A stretch of DNA of 53,267 nucleotides from Cerioporus squamosus. Its lineage: Eukaryota; Basidiomycota; Agaricomycetes; Polyporales; Polyporaceae. The stretch is from positions 1-53,267 of the forward strand of contig JABYQS010000221.1 of the NCBI GenBank assembly GCA_022592435.1, in the 5' to 3' direction. Shown here piece after piece: positions 43,801-53,267 of the stretch (within the stretch, counting starts at the first letter, position 1; every line of letters starts with the position of its first letter). The notes beneath the pieces were generated by a model, which saw only the letters and a list, made by a program, of their open reading frames with translations, made no database searches and was not told where the DNA came from. Made by a program: the position numbers and the translations under genes.

Positions 43801-44431
43801 TGTGTTGAATACCGCCATCCACAGCCATTGCTGGCCATTCTGCGTACCAGCATGCATATGTCGTGCGATCGTAGTAAATCATAATTAAGTTTCATGATTG
43901 CGTCGTCGTTCAAGATGGTTGACAGAAGACAGGCGAATGCTGATGAGCACCGGTACCGCACCTCGCGGCGCGGGTATCCTCGACTTCGACGCTCCCTCCG
44001 ACCACCATGAGCACTGCAGACATCCTCCGGCACCTACCACACCCTGCCATGTGCACCCCGAAAACGCGAAGACTGCATGGATTTGTCGAGAATTCGTTGA
44101 CACCACGCTGACACACCCCGGGCCGCTCATGCAGCATGCCCTAGACGTCATCTCAGCACTGTGTCCGTAGCCATCGCGACCTGCGCGCGCACTCGTCGAC
44201 GACCCGCTCGCCCTCTGCATAGCATTCCGAAAACGGTACCAAGGCTCGAGGCGAGCGCACGATGGGTCATCCCGAGCTTGAGACCAAGCCACCACTCGAG
44301 GCTGAGGAGCCGCTTGATGATCCTCGGCCGGTGAAGAAGATGACGGGTCGGATAACAATCTTACTGAAACCGACTCGGAGATTGGTGACCAGTGCACGGT
44401 AAGTGATTGCAGCTCAGTCTTACCAATTATT
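43801..44431. other. Flank of the copia element; possible interrupted gene
   Basis: Plus strand has short protein-like pieces (EDDGSDNNLTETDSEIGDQC at about 44334-44393, ending at a gtaagt donor at 44400) right before the LTR at 44432. The element may thus sit inside an intron of an unidentified gene, but no matching downstream exon was found beyond 50960. Confidence 0.3.
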
Positions 44432-45024
44432 TGATGAAGTCTGAACCTGTGAAGGCAAGTCGCAACGACTAGCAGACGAGTGGACAACACGAGTCCTCAG
44501 TCAGTAGAGCAAAAGACTGATAGCATAGACACAAGTACCTAGCAGACGAGTGGACAACACGAGCTACAAAGTACTTGTAAGTAAAGCATAAGTAAGCATA
44601 GGTAGGCGAGTACTTACTCCTCAGTCAGTAGAGCAAAAGACTGAGGAGACGAAGCCCAAGAGTCCCTCCTTATATACTGTGTCTGGAGTAGCATGAGTAA
44701 GCGACAGAAAGGAGAGCATAATGCTGTCTGAGTCAGAACGAGTAGGGATGACTCAGACGATGACGAAGGATGACGAAGATACGACAAATACGAGGTCACA
44801 AGGGCATGTCTAGTACAGCCCAGAGATATCTAGAAAGAACTAGAAAGGTCCGGAGCGTTGCAGAACGCACTGGAATGGACTGGAAACAAAGAGAAGCCGG
44901 GTAACCACATGGTTTCGTACAACGTACCCTAAAAGGAAAGGAAGAAGCATAGCCTAAGATCTAATCGTAAGAGGCTGTGCCCATAGCGCCTAATGCGCAA
45001 CTAATGTCCATAGTAAGTTCAACA
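44432..45024 (-). repeat. 3' LTR of the copia element
   Basis: Begins TGATGAAG and ends TTCAACA (TG...CA). It has internal direct repeats: a 25-mer (ctagcagacgagtggacaac + acgag) at 44469-44493 and 44539-44563, and a 27-mer starting tcctcagtcagtagagc at 44494-44520 and 44618-44644. The second copy overlaps a CTCAGTC/GACTGAG hairpin. A TATATAA box (minus strand) is at 44670-44676. Confidence 0.95.
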
Positions 45025-45040
45025 CTCCCACTCGTTCAAG
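45025..45040 (-). other. Putative polypurine tract
   Basis: On the coding strand GAGTGGGAG directly precedes the 3' LTR, the expected place for plus-strand DNA priming. It is short and has one T. Confidence 0.5.
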
Positions 45041-47810
45041 ACGCGGAGGTAACGAGACCCGAATTTGCCACGAAGTACTCCATGACGTGCAGTGAAGCAT
45101 TCTTGGTCAACGGATCTGCCAGATTCTCCTCACTAGGAATAGCATAGATGTCCATGTTTGGAGTCTCGGCATATTCGCGTACAAAGTGGTAGTGCGTCTC
45201 AACGTGCTTACAACGCCGGTCGACGGCTGGGTTCAACGCAAGGTGAATAGCACCATGGTTGTCGACGCACATCGGCGTAGCTGAGCCCATGTCATCCCCT
45301 AACTCATCGCCAAACGTCCTAAGCCACATCATCTGACGAGCAGTGTCTGAAGCCGCCTTGTACTCTGCCTCAGTGGACGAGAGAGAGACGGTTTGTTGAC
45401 GTCGAGATGCCCAAGACACGGCACCTCCTGCCATCAGGAAGACGAAAGCGGTCTGCGAATGCCGATCGTCGCGATCTTCTGCCCAGTCTGAATCGGAATA
45501 CGCGATCAGGCCAGCATTAGATGCACCGTCATATCGTAGGCGATAATGCGATGTACCCCGGAGATACCGTAAGACATAGAGGAGTCTATCAAGGTGATCG
45601 TCGGCAGGGTTCGCACTGTACTTGCCCAGACGGTTGATGGCATACGAGATATCTGGTCGCGTCCCAAGACAGGCATAGAGAAGACTGCCCATCAAGCTCT
45701 GGAAACGCTGACGCAACTTCGCCGGTGCTTCTGTGGTAGCAGCTTCGATAACTGCACCAGCAGGGAGAGGAGTACGCGCAGGCTTGCAGCTGGCCATCTG
45801 ATAGTTCTCGAGAATGGCCTCGATGTACTCTTCCTGGTCGATGTCAAGTGTCCGTGAGAGACGATCTCGACGTATACGAAGACCAAGGAATCGCTGAATA
45901 GGACCCAAGTCCGTCATCTTATACTGCTTGCCAAGCGCCTTCTTGACCTTGTCGATATGCCCTCGACTGTCACCCATGAGAAGTAGGTCGTCGACATAGA
46001 GGACAATGATCGTGACACGGTCTGGGTCTGAATCCCCCCCTTGTCGGCGATATACATAGACTCCGGCATCAGAGTATGTCCGAACAAATCCCTGTCCGAT
46101 GAGCGATTCGTGAATCTTCTTGTTCCATTGGCGAGAGGCTTGCTTAAGACCGTAGATGGCCTTCTTAAGCAGACAAACGTAGTCCTCTTTGCCTTTCACG
46201 ACCCAGCCCTCGGGTTGTTCCATGTAGACCTCCTCGTCCAAGTCCCCGTTGAGGAACGCAGTCTTAACGTCCATTGCATCGATCTCCCAGTCCTCTAGGG
46301 CAGCGTGCGCCAAGAGATACCGGATAGACTCGAATCGAGCGACAGGAGAGAAGGTTTCGTGGTAGTCCTTCCCATAGACTTGCGTAAAGCCTCGTGCAAC
46401 CAGACGTGCTTTGTAGCGACCGTCTGATTTACGATCATAGACCCAGCGACATGAGACAACGGATCGGTCCTTCGGACGAGGAACCAAGACCCAAGTCTTG
46501 TTCGCCATGAGAGACTCATACTCCGAACGTTCAGCCGCAATCCAATGCTCACGATCTGGTGAAGCCATGGCGTCCTTATGATGCTCAGGAATGCCAGACT
46601 TATACCGCGAATAGAAGAGAGAGGCTAGGATTGCTTCTGCTTCACGCTGATCACCGTCCTTATCCGTACGTGCATCTACTTGAGCGGGAGGTTCATCACC
46701 GTAGACGTTATCTCTGGTGTGACGTTCTGGCATCTTCCCCTTGTTCTCTCGAGGAGAGCGACGAGGAGGAGCGTTTCCACCCTCAGGTGAATGACGACGC
46801 CGTTGGTGACGAGGAGCTTGCGGATGAGGAGCAGGTGGTGGTTGCTCAGGCTGCTGCGGTTGCTGCGGCTCTGGAGCAGGTGGAGGAGCTGGAGCAGGGT
46901 CTGCAGGAGGAACGGGAGGAGGAACTGGAGGAGGAGCGTCATCTGAATCGTCGTCGAGACGATCAGGAACAGGAAGGTCAGCATCACCGTTGGAAGGTTC
47001 CTCAGGTGGCTGGTAATCAGGGAACGGACTGTCGTCGGGGGTAGCTCGACGAGTGCCGGTGTCTGCACGTGCAGGAAATACGGTCTCATCGAAGATCACA
47101 TCGCGAGATACTTCGACTTGACGGGTGGTCGGGTTCCATAGGCGATACCCCTTTGAACCCGGCTCATAGCCCACAAACGTCCTCTCGACGGCCTTCTGGT
47201 CGAGCTTCCCTTGACGTTTGTCTTTCTGCACGTGTACGTAGGCTTTGCACCCAAACACCCGGAAGTACGAGACGTCCGGCTTGCTGCCGGTCCAGATGGT
47301 GATGGGGCACTCCCACTTAAGTCGTCTCATCGGCTGACGGTTATAGATGTGAACGGCAGCATCAAGAGCGAGCTTCCAGAATCCATGAGAAAGGCCAGCA
47401 AAGTGGAGCATGCAGAGAGCCTTCTCAGAGATCGTACGGATGAAGCGTTCAGCTCGTCCATTTTGCTGAGACGTTCCTGGCATCGTCTTATCGTGCTCAA
47501 TCCCAAATTCACGAAGCATGGCTTGGAACGAGTCGGACATGTACTCCCCCCCTCGATCGGATCGTACTTTCTTGATCTTGTGCTCCGTCTGGTTCTCAGC
47601 CCAAGACTTGAACTGTCTGAAGGCTTCCTCCTGATCAGACTTCCGCTTGAGAGCGTAAACGGCAGCCAGACCGGAGCAGTCATCGACGAAGACACAGAAG
47701 TAGTTGAAGCCACCGATCGATGTGCCAAGAGGTCCTGCAATGTCCATGTGAACGAGAGCGAGAACGACTGTAGCACGCTTCTCAGAAGGAGGGAAGGGAC
47801 GACGAGTCAT
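45036..47810 (-). CDS. Copia pol: integrase, reverse transcriptase, RNase H
   Basis: Uninterrupted 924-codon frame. The integrase core has VHMDIAGPL (first Asp), VFVDDCSG (second Asp) and NGRAERFIRTISEKAL (Glu). A Pro-rich linker follows (about residues 290-340). The reverse transcriptase has CRWVYDRKSDGRYKARLVAR, DVKTAFLNGDL, IYGLKQASRQW and the catalytic YVDDLL. RNase H ends the frame with YSDSDWAEDRD, STEAEYKAA, and the family's closing HYHFVRE and LADPLTK. It copies element RNA into DNA and inserts it. The frame is separated from the protease frame by one base near 47815, where the GAG-pre-integrase Cys motif (CEGCAKGKM) appears in the third frame. Confidence 0.97.
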   Translation of the reverse strand: MTRRPFPPSEKRATVVLALVHMDIAGPLGTSIGGFNYFCVFVDDCSGLAAVYALKRKSDQEEAFRQFKSWAENQTEHKIKKVRSDRGGEYMSDSFQAMLREFGIEHDKTMPGTSQQNGRAERFIRTISEKALCMLHFAGLSHGFWKLALDAAVHIYNRQPMRRLKWECPITIWTGSKPDVSYFRVFGCKAYVHVQKDKRQGKLDQKAVERTFVGYEPGSKGYRLWNPTTRQVEVSRDVIFDETVFPARADTGTRRATPDDSPFPDYQPPEEPSNGDADLPVPDRLDDDSDDAPPPVPPPVPPADPAPAPPPAPEPQQPQQPEQPPPAPHPQAPRHQRRRHSPEGGNAPPRRSPRENKGKMPERHTRDNVYGDEPPAQVDARTDKDGDQREAEAILASLFYSRYKSGIPEHHKDAMASPDREHWIAAERSEYESLMANKTWVLVPRPKDRSVVSCRWVYDRKSDGRYKARLVARGFTQVYGKDYHETFSPVARFESIRYLLAHAALEDWEIDAMDVKTAFLNGDLDEEVYMEQPEGWVVKGKEDYVCLLKKAIYGLKQASRQWNKKIHESLIGQGFVRTYSDAGVYVYRRQGGDSDPDRVTIIVLYVDDLLLMGDSRGHIDKVKKALGKQYKMTDLGPIQRFLGLRIRRDRLSRTLDIDQEEYIEAILENYQMASCKPARTPLPAGAVIEAATTEAPAKLRQRFQSLMGSLLYACLGTRPDISYAINRLGKYSANPADDHLDRLLYVLRYLRGTSHYRLRYDGASNAGLIAYSDSDWAEDRDDRHSQTAFVFLMAGGAVSWASRRQQTVSLSSTEAEYKAASDTARQMMWLRTFGDELGDDMGSATPMCVDNHGAIHLALNPAVDRRCKHVETHYHFVREYAETPNMDIYAIPSEENLADPLTKNASLHVMEYFVANSGLVTSAS

Positions 47811-48720
47811 CTTGCCCTTCGCACAACCTTCGCAGGTTTGTCAGAGGGAGGACCAATGCCGTCCATGCCAGTGGTCGCATCAGGCAGACGCTTGACAGCT
47901 TCTTTGCCTGGATGACCCCATCGACGATGAACTAAGTCATGGTCGAGGACACGGGATGCAGCATCAAGATCGCCAGAATTCTTCTTCCCTTCGACGATGA
48001 GAGGGAAGAGATAAAGATTGATCATAGGGATATAGGTACCTTGAAGGACCTTTCGACCCTTGATCTCAACCGTCGAGCCGGAAGTGACTCGGCCCTTAGG
48101 CCTTGAGTCGAAGATGCTCATAAGTCCATCACCTTGATAGATGAACGAACCCTTGCGCTCGATCATCCCAGTGGAGAAGAGTCGCTGCTCGCCCGCTGCA
48201 GGGATATAGCAGACGTCATTGAGAGTGACTTTGACTCGCTCTCCATCCACCAGGGAGTATCCCACAATTGTACCTTCACCGAGACAGGCAATCTGACCCG
48301 CTTGACCATCCTGAGCAGTCCTGAAGTACTTAGGTTGCGCGTACTCACGATAGTCGGTGAAGTCAGACATGATTCCGGTGACATGTGACGATGCACCAGA
48401 ATCCATGAGCCAGATTGTCTCGACGCGTCCCTCAGCAGCATCAGCTGCGCTGTAGAAAGAAACGGAGAGCTCGTTCGCGATGTTCGCTACAGGTACAAGA
48501 GAGGAGATAGTAGAGATAGTATGCGCATGGTTATGTCCGTTCGAATTCCCATTGCCTTTGCCAGCCTCGTTACCACCCTTGCCAGAGTCCTTGCTCTTCT
48601 TCTTGTTCCGCGGATTCTTCTCCGGGAACTTCTTGTAGCAGTTAGAAGAGTCATGGTTGTCCTTGCCGCAGTGGGTGCAAGGAGGTCTAGGTCTCGGCTC
48701 GGCTTCGAGATCTTGTGCGC
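47807..48720 (-). CDS. Copia gag C-terminus and protease
   Basis: Reads PPCTHCGKDNHDSSNC, a CCHC zinc knuckle that binds RNA (48639-48684), then a Lys/Asn-rich stretch. MDSGASSHV with the catalytic Asp of the aspartic protease follows near 48400, and the pre-integrase part has RRWGHPG. The part up to the protease is joined to the upstream gag frame only if one G is added to a GGG run near 48735. Confidence 0.9.
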
Positions 48721-49844
48721 CTGACCAATCGACGTCCCACGCAAGGAGTCCTCAAGCTTGAGCTTGGGCTTGACCGTCTCGAGGGTTAGGTCAGACTCCT
48801 TGGTAGTGTGTAGGATGGTGGAGATCGCCGGTCGGTACGAGTCAGGCATCTTCGAGAAGAGCCAGAAGACCTTGATGTGGTTGGCGAGGGTGTTCGTGCT
48901 ATTGGCCGTTAACTCATCCAGGAGCCCAATGAAGGTCTGCACCTGGTCGACGATTGACTTGCTCTCGTCAAACCGAGGGTAGTTGAGAAGATGTTCGAAC
49001 CGGGAGAAGGAGTACCCGTTGTCCGACTTCTCGTACGTAGCCTTCAAGGCGTCCCAGATCTCCTTAGCGGTCTTCTTCCCTTCGAAGCACTTGGACACCT
49101 CAGCACTAGTCTTGTACATGAGGATACCTTGCGCCCGATTGTCCGTCTTTCCCCAGGCCTTCACTTCTTCGGCATTTCTGCCATCAGTAGCTGGAGTAGG
49201 ACGTGCAACACTCCCACTGACGACATCCCAAGCATCAATCATCATCAGATAACTCTTCATCTGACGAGCCCACTCCTTGTATCCTTCCTGACCTCTGAGT
49301 TGAGGCAGGGTCTTCTCGAGACCGGCTTCCGACATCGCAAAGAGATACGAGTAGTCAGTCGGTTCTGGTGTGTTATCGAGAAGAGGTGGTAGTGCAGGAA
49401 GTGTTACGACAGGAGTTGGTGGAGCGGATGGGATCGGTGTAGGATAGGGAGTGTCTGAAGGTGCAGGGAGAGGAATAGAATCTGGAGACGAGATGGGAGA
49501 GTGACAGGAAGAACTTCAGGAGATGGAAGAACTTCTTCGACTGGTAGAACAGGAGATTGAGCAGGAGGGAGTTGTGGTGATGGAGGATGACTGTCTTCTT
49601 CAGACGAGTCGACTGAGACTGGAGTGATAGGTCTACAGTGCTGTCCTTCAACTGGTTCAACCAGAAGACGATGTTCAGGAGCGTTGTCTGGTTTGACAAC
49701 TTCTACAAAGTGATTTGGACAAGGTTGTCGATCGCAGTGGAAGTACTCCCGATCTTTTTCGGACCAGAAGAGGACACGTTGTTGTCTGGTGTGATACCGG
49801 TGGTAGAGATGACTGCAGTCATAGACGTCTGAGTCAGAATCCAC
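48721..49844 (-). CDS. Copia gag N-terminal part
   Basis: From MDSDSDVYDCSHLYH at 49844 through a Pro/Ser-rich segment, a one-base shift near 49500, then LFAMSEAGLEKTLPQLRG and the UBN2-type gag core: YKEWARQMKSYL, AKEIWDALKATYEKS, and LLDELTANSTN. Forms the particle shell. The start is uncertain because the frame after 49844 toward the LTR is not clearly coding. Confidence 0.85.
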
Positions 49845-50350
49845 CGTGTCGATGCGAAAGGTTCAGGAAGCGCGATGATTTGAAGATAGCCACGTGCGAT
49901 GGCAACGAGAGATGGACACCTGTTCAGGTGAACCTCAAACACCAGCAAGCCAAGTATGCCAATGCCGAGGGTAGAAGTTGCCAACTGTGCCCAGAAAGAA
50001 CTAGGTATGTATCGTACTGAAAAGTGGTATCGTAAGGAGGGTCCGAACGGTTGTCCTCCGGTCCTAAGGTGCTAACCACCCCGGATACAACAGCTGGCGG
50101 ATGCAAGTGCACGGCCTGGCTGAGGGATGCCTGAAATCCTGTACGCCTCGAGAGCACCAAAGGATGTACAACAGTAGATACGATGACTAGCTAATAAAAG
50201 CACTCAGGGCTGCGTCACGAGCGCAGAAATGTCCCCCTGGTAGCAGTGTCGGCAGGGCACAGTCAAGATCTAGGGAGTTAGTGGAGGAATGCACGGGCAG
50301 GAGTCGTCGAAGAAAGGATGCGCGCAGAGTGACGACTAGCAACGGTCAGA

Positions 50351-50367
50351 GCGCAGGGCTCATAACC
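50351..50367 (-). other. Primer-binding site, half-molecule initiator tRNA-Met
   Basis: The plus strand at 50351-50367 reads GCGCAGGGCTCATAACC, identical to the anticodon-arm segment of fungal initiator tRNA-Met. The element RNA (minus strand) is therefore complementary to it. It abuts the 5' LTR. Priming from the internal half of this tRNA is known for several copia elements. Confidence 0.85.
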
Positions 50368-50960
50368 TGATGAAGTCTGAACCTGTGAAGGCAAGTCGCA
50401 ACGACTAGCAGACGAGTGGACAACACGAGTCCTCAGTCAGTAGAGCAAAAGACTGATAGCATAGACACAAGTACCTAGCAGACGAGTGGACAACACGAGC
50501 TACAAAGTACTTGTAAGTAAAGCATAAGTAAGCATAGGTAGGCGAGTACTTACTCCTCAGTCAGTAGAGCAAAAGACTGAGGAGACGAAGCCCAAGAGTC
50601 CCTCCTTATATACTGTGTCTGGAGTAGCATGAGTAAGCTACAGAAAGGAGAGCATAATGCTGTCTGAGTCAGAACGAGTAGGGATGACTCAGACTAGACG
50701 AAGGATGACGAAGATACGACAAATACGAGGTCACAAGGGCATGTCTAGTACAGCCCAGAGATATCTAGAAAGAACTAGAAAGGTCCGGAGCGTTGCAGAC
50801 GCACTGGAATGGATGGAAACAAAGAGAAGCCAGGTAACCACATGGTTTCGTACACGTACCCTAAAGGAAAGGAAGAAGCATAGCCTAAGATCTAATCGTA
50901 GAGGCTGTGCCCATAGCGCCTATGCGCAACTAATGTCCATAGTCCATAGTAAGTTCAACA
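50368..50960 (-). repeat. 5' LTR of the copia element
   Basis: Same length as the 3' LTR. Differences are few and mostly single-base length changes, plus a small tandem duplication (tccatag) near the right end. A minus-strand TATATAA at 50606-50612 would start the element transcript. Confidence 0.95.
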
Positions 50961-51596
50961 ACAGGAACATCGTGTACTTGTGAATAGTCTTGTACGCGCT
51001 CGTCTTGACGCCCCGTGGAATCAACACCAGTTCCGGGCCCCCTTGCTTCTCCTCCCACATCCTGTCTGCCCTGCTCGACTTCGTCCCACCGTTGTCCCAG
51101 CTCCTCGCCCCATATAGTAATGTGCCCGTTACCAAAAATGCATGTCTCAGGCAAGAAGATTGATAAATCAGCCACAAGCAAGGGTGCACAGTCGAAAGAG
51201 AAAGCAACTAGAGCTCACCAAATGCCAAGAAAACACAAGAGGCCAAGGGCAAGAAGACGAGTGGTGGTGAGCATGGGCAAAGAATATGGTGGGCAGATAG
51301 GATGTTGTCTGGGTCCTGTGGTCTTGCGCCATGTGAGGTCTTTGCTCTTGTGAGCTCTCATTGGCTAGTAAGCAACCATGCATCCACACCAGACCCGGAG
51401 CGAATGGACGAGAGAGACTGAGAGTCAGAGAGTTCAACATTGCATGCATGCGGCACACCTGGAGCCGTGGGAACATCGCGTTCAACAAGAAATCACGTTA
51501 CCGTGCCAGTCACCTGTTACTGTTCGCGTTTCTGATGTAACAGTCACTAGCGACGTGATTTTTTCACCCCAAGACCTTCCTACTTCGTAGTTCAGG
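50961..51596. other. Spacer between the two retroelements
   Basis: Both strands hold ORFs of 80-112 codons without recognisable domains. One has a basic stretch (QMPRKHKRPRARRR). No splice chain links it to the left flank of the copia element. Confidence 0.35.
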
Positions 51597-52330
51597 AACA
51601 CCCGTGATACAGCCTAAATGCTCCGAACGCCACTACCGGACTCTCTCCCTTCTTCGCCAACAAGGGCTACCACCCCGGACTTGCAGTCCACCCAGAACGT
51701 GATCTCACCTCCGCCCGTGCCCACGAGTTCGCCATTGATCTCGACGAACTCCACTCCGAACTCCGGAATGCATCGCCGAAGCCAGACTCGCTACCAAGTT
51801 CAGGCCGACAAGCACCGACTTCCAGGCACCGGACTTCCGGATCGGAGATTACACATATGTCCGAGCACAGTTCATCCGTTTCTACTCGCCCTATGAAGAA
51901 ACCTCTCCGAGAAGTTCCTAGCCCCTACGAGATCATCGCTCGCCTGGAACTCACTTCTTCCCCTCCGGTTGCCCGACTCTATGCGGGCCATTCACCCGTC
52001 TTCCATGTCTCTCAGCTGGAACCCGCAACTCCGAACACTATTCCCGGGCGCGTCCAAAACTCCGCCCCCACCAGTTGAAGTCGATGGAGAACCGGAGTAT
52101 GAAATCTCCGAAATCCTCGACTCCAAGATTGATCGTCGGCACCGGTCCTGTCAACTCCTGTACCTGGTCCGTTGGGCCGGTTACGAAGGCACCGACGAGG
52201 AAAACTTCGTGGATCCTCGCCACGGAGCTTGGACACGCTCAAGAACTGGTCGCGGACTTCCATGCTTCTTACCCGATAAACCCGGCCTCTTACCTTGCCC
52301 AACCACATCCATTACATCTGGTTCTTAAAC
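51597..52330 (+). mobile_element. Ty3/gypsy fragment: integrase C-terminus and chromodomain
   Basis: Across shifting frames the plus strand reads the usual end of a basidiomycete Ty3/gypsy polyprotein: NATTGLSPFFANKGYHPG, RAHEFAIDLDELHSELRNA, RYQVQADKHRLPAPDFRIGD, then HSPVFHVSQLEPATPNTIPG, EPEYEISEILDSKIDRRHR and the chromodomain YLVRWAGYEGTDEE. It ends with ATELGHAQELVADFHASYP in another frame. At least four indels are needed. The rest of the element is not in the window to the left, so this is a 5'-truncated copy. It was once part of a chromatin-targeting integrase. Confidence 0.9.
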
Positions 52331-52424
52331 ACTTATTCCCCATATTACTTACTTATGAGTACTTATCAGTCCTGTTTCACACATCACACTTCGTTATGAT
52401 CCTGAACCCGATTCTTGTTTCTAT

Positions 52425-53138
52425 CTACTCCGGAGCTCCATTGTCTCCGGACTCCCTGTCGCTCTTCTCCGCCACCCCACCTCCGGTCCCTTCTTCCCCC
52501 TCACCCTCAACTCCGGTTCCCTCTCCTCTGGTCCCCTCTTCCTCACCCTCTCCTTCACCCTCACCATGGCCCTCATCTCCGGCCTCTCCCTGCGCCTCCC
52601 CGGACTCCTCATTTCCGGACTCCGAGTCCGACCGTCTCTTCCGCCTCCGGCTCGTACGACGGTCTTCCTCCTCCGTCGTTGACCTGATGATTCCACTTAG
52701 CCCTGTGGGCAGCCCCCGGAAGTATGGGGCCAAGTATCCGTCGAGGGCCTCAACCTGTGCCCGCACGTGCGAGAACTTCGCCATCTCCTTGCGGAGGCTC
52801 CGCATCTCTGAGCGGGTGTCCCACATCTCCTGGAGGAGACGTCCGAACAAGTCCCTCATGTCGAGGGACTCGATGGCGCTGTCTCCCCCCTTCGAACCCC
52901 GGAGAGTCGGCCGGACTCCGCCTTCTTCTCCGGCTCCGGCTCTGGCTCCTCCCTCGCCTTGCCCTTGCCTTGTCCTTGGAGGGCCCGGCCACCGGTCCTC
53001 CTGCGTCTTCTTCGGCTTCTTCGGAGGCGGAGGCACCTTGTTAAGACTGTGCTGCCAAGTCAAACTCCGGAAGGAAGTCCAAAGTCCAAAGTCCGAAGGC
53101 AGCACGGGGGTGAAGACTTCGGCGAAGTTATTGACCAA
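52425..53138 (-). CDS. Low-complexity ORF, 237 codons, beside the gypsy fragment
   Basis: Open frame beginning MVNNFAEVFTPVLPSDFG, with a helical stretch predicted coiled (MRDLFGRLLQEMWDTRSEMR, SLRKEMAKFSHVRAQVEAL), an RRTSRRRKRR basic patch and a long Gly/Glu-rich tail. The base composition (CT-rich on plus) makes chance openness plausible, but the central helix looks like a real protein. It may be an antisense ORF of the gypsy 3' region or a neighbouring gene; no family recognised. Confidence 0.4.
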   Translation of the reverse strand: MVNNFAEVFTPVLPSDFGLWTSFRSLTWQHSLNKVPPPPKKPKKTQEDRWPGPPRTRQGQGEGGARAGAGEEGGVRPTLRGSKGGDSAIESLDMRDLFGRLLQEMWDTRSEMRSLRKEMAKFSHVRAQVEALDGYLAPYFRGLPTGLSGIIRSTTEEEDRRTSRRRKRRSDSESGNEESGEAQGEAGDEGHGEGEGEGEEEGTRGEGTGVEGEGEEGTGGGVAEKSDRESGDNGAPE

Positions 53139-53267
53139 CGCTCTGAGGAGACGCAGTTATCTTGTATTTGGCAAAGGAACAGAACTCCGGAGTTTATACC
53201 AGAGTAAGCAACGAGGAGGAGGAAGTCAAGCAGAGAGGGAACAGAGGGTCAGAAGCCGAGAGACCAG
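53139..53267. other. Window edge
   Basis: Purine-rich plus strand, no feature supported; might be the start of the gypsy 3' LTR, which cannot be judged without the next bases. Confidence 0.3.

Larger units (their letters stand above)
44432..50960 (-). mobile_element. Complete Ty1/copia LTR retrotransposon, 6.5 kb
   Basis: Two 593-bp LTRs flank 5.3 kb of internal DNA coding on the minus strand in the order gag, protease, integrase, reverse transcriptase, RNase H, which is the Ty1/copia order. The 5' LTR is the right-hand one. A primer site for initiator tRNA-Met and a purine-rich tract are at the proper edges. No matching 5-bp target duplication is seen: TTATT on the left, ACAGG on the right. 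The polyprotein needs at least three single-base corrections, so the copy is inactive as read. Confidence 0.96.

Noticed and set aside
44469..44644. Spaced direct repeats resembling a CRISPR array
   Set aside because: They are subrepeats inside an LTR, present in both LTRs, with spacers that are not unique.

Overview
The window looks like nuclear DNA of a filamentous basidiomycete, most likely a wood-decay polypore. Supporting signs are a GC content a little above half (estimated by eye), genes cut by many short GT-AG introns of about 47-75 nt, a copper-fist regulator, a fungal Hikeshi/OPI10 homologue, a CK1-like kinase with a fungal-type activation segment, and a Ty1/copia element whose primer site matches fungal initiator tRNA-Met. 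Taxon is inferred, not shown.

Layout. 0.1-2.4 kb: a 3'-5' exonuclease gene and an unidentified exon on the minus strand, then a tRNA-Leu(AAG). 3.5-7.3 kb: a convergent gene pair (gene U and a BTB-domain gene) duplicated in tandem, the second U copy decayed. 8.1-17.6 kb: protein-kinase-like paralogues in all states of repair, interleaved with an inverted pair of small DMAC1/DUF4536-like membrane-protein genes. 17.8-19.7 kb: a diverged 1.34-kb tandem duplication without a clear gene. 20.8-23.0 kb: a well-resolved copper-fist transcription factor with a TATA-like box and an upstream ORF. 24.0-30.3 kb: another kinase-like gene, two paralogues of an unknown family, an acidic-tailed unknown protein and a kinase relic. 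30.5-35.2 kb: conserved housekeeping genes (alanine aminotransferase, Hikeshi) around a gene-poor stretch. 36.8-43.8 kb: a large unknown gene with an E-x-K motif, a third 5'-truncated BTB copy, a gene with an in-frame stop and an intact kinase-like gene. 44.4-51.0 kb: a complete but frameshifted Ty1/copia retrotransposon. 51.6-52.3 kb: the 3' end of a Ty3/gypsy chromodomain element, then a low-complexity ORF.

The window therefore mixes a small conserved core (exonuclease, tRNA, copper regulator, aminotransferase, Hikeshi) with accessory DNA shaped by local duplication. The main accessory theme is a lineage-type expansion of kinase-like genes: seven related members plus one CK1-like gene, from apparently active to catalytically dead. 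A second theme is single-base indels, most of them in homopolymers, that break otherwise well conserved frames, including between the two LTRs. They may be sequencing under-calls rather than true mutations, so several 'pseudogene' calls here are provisional. Exon boundaries were placed by eye from splice motifs and frame continuity; no search or alignment program was run.
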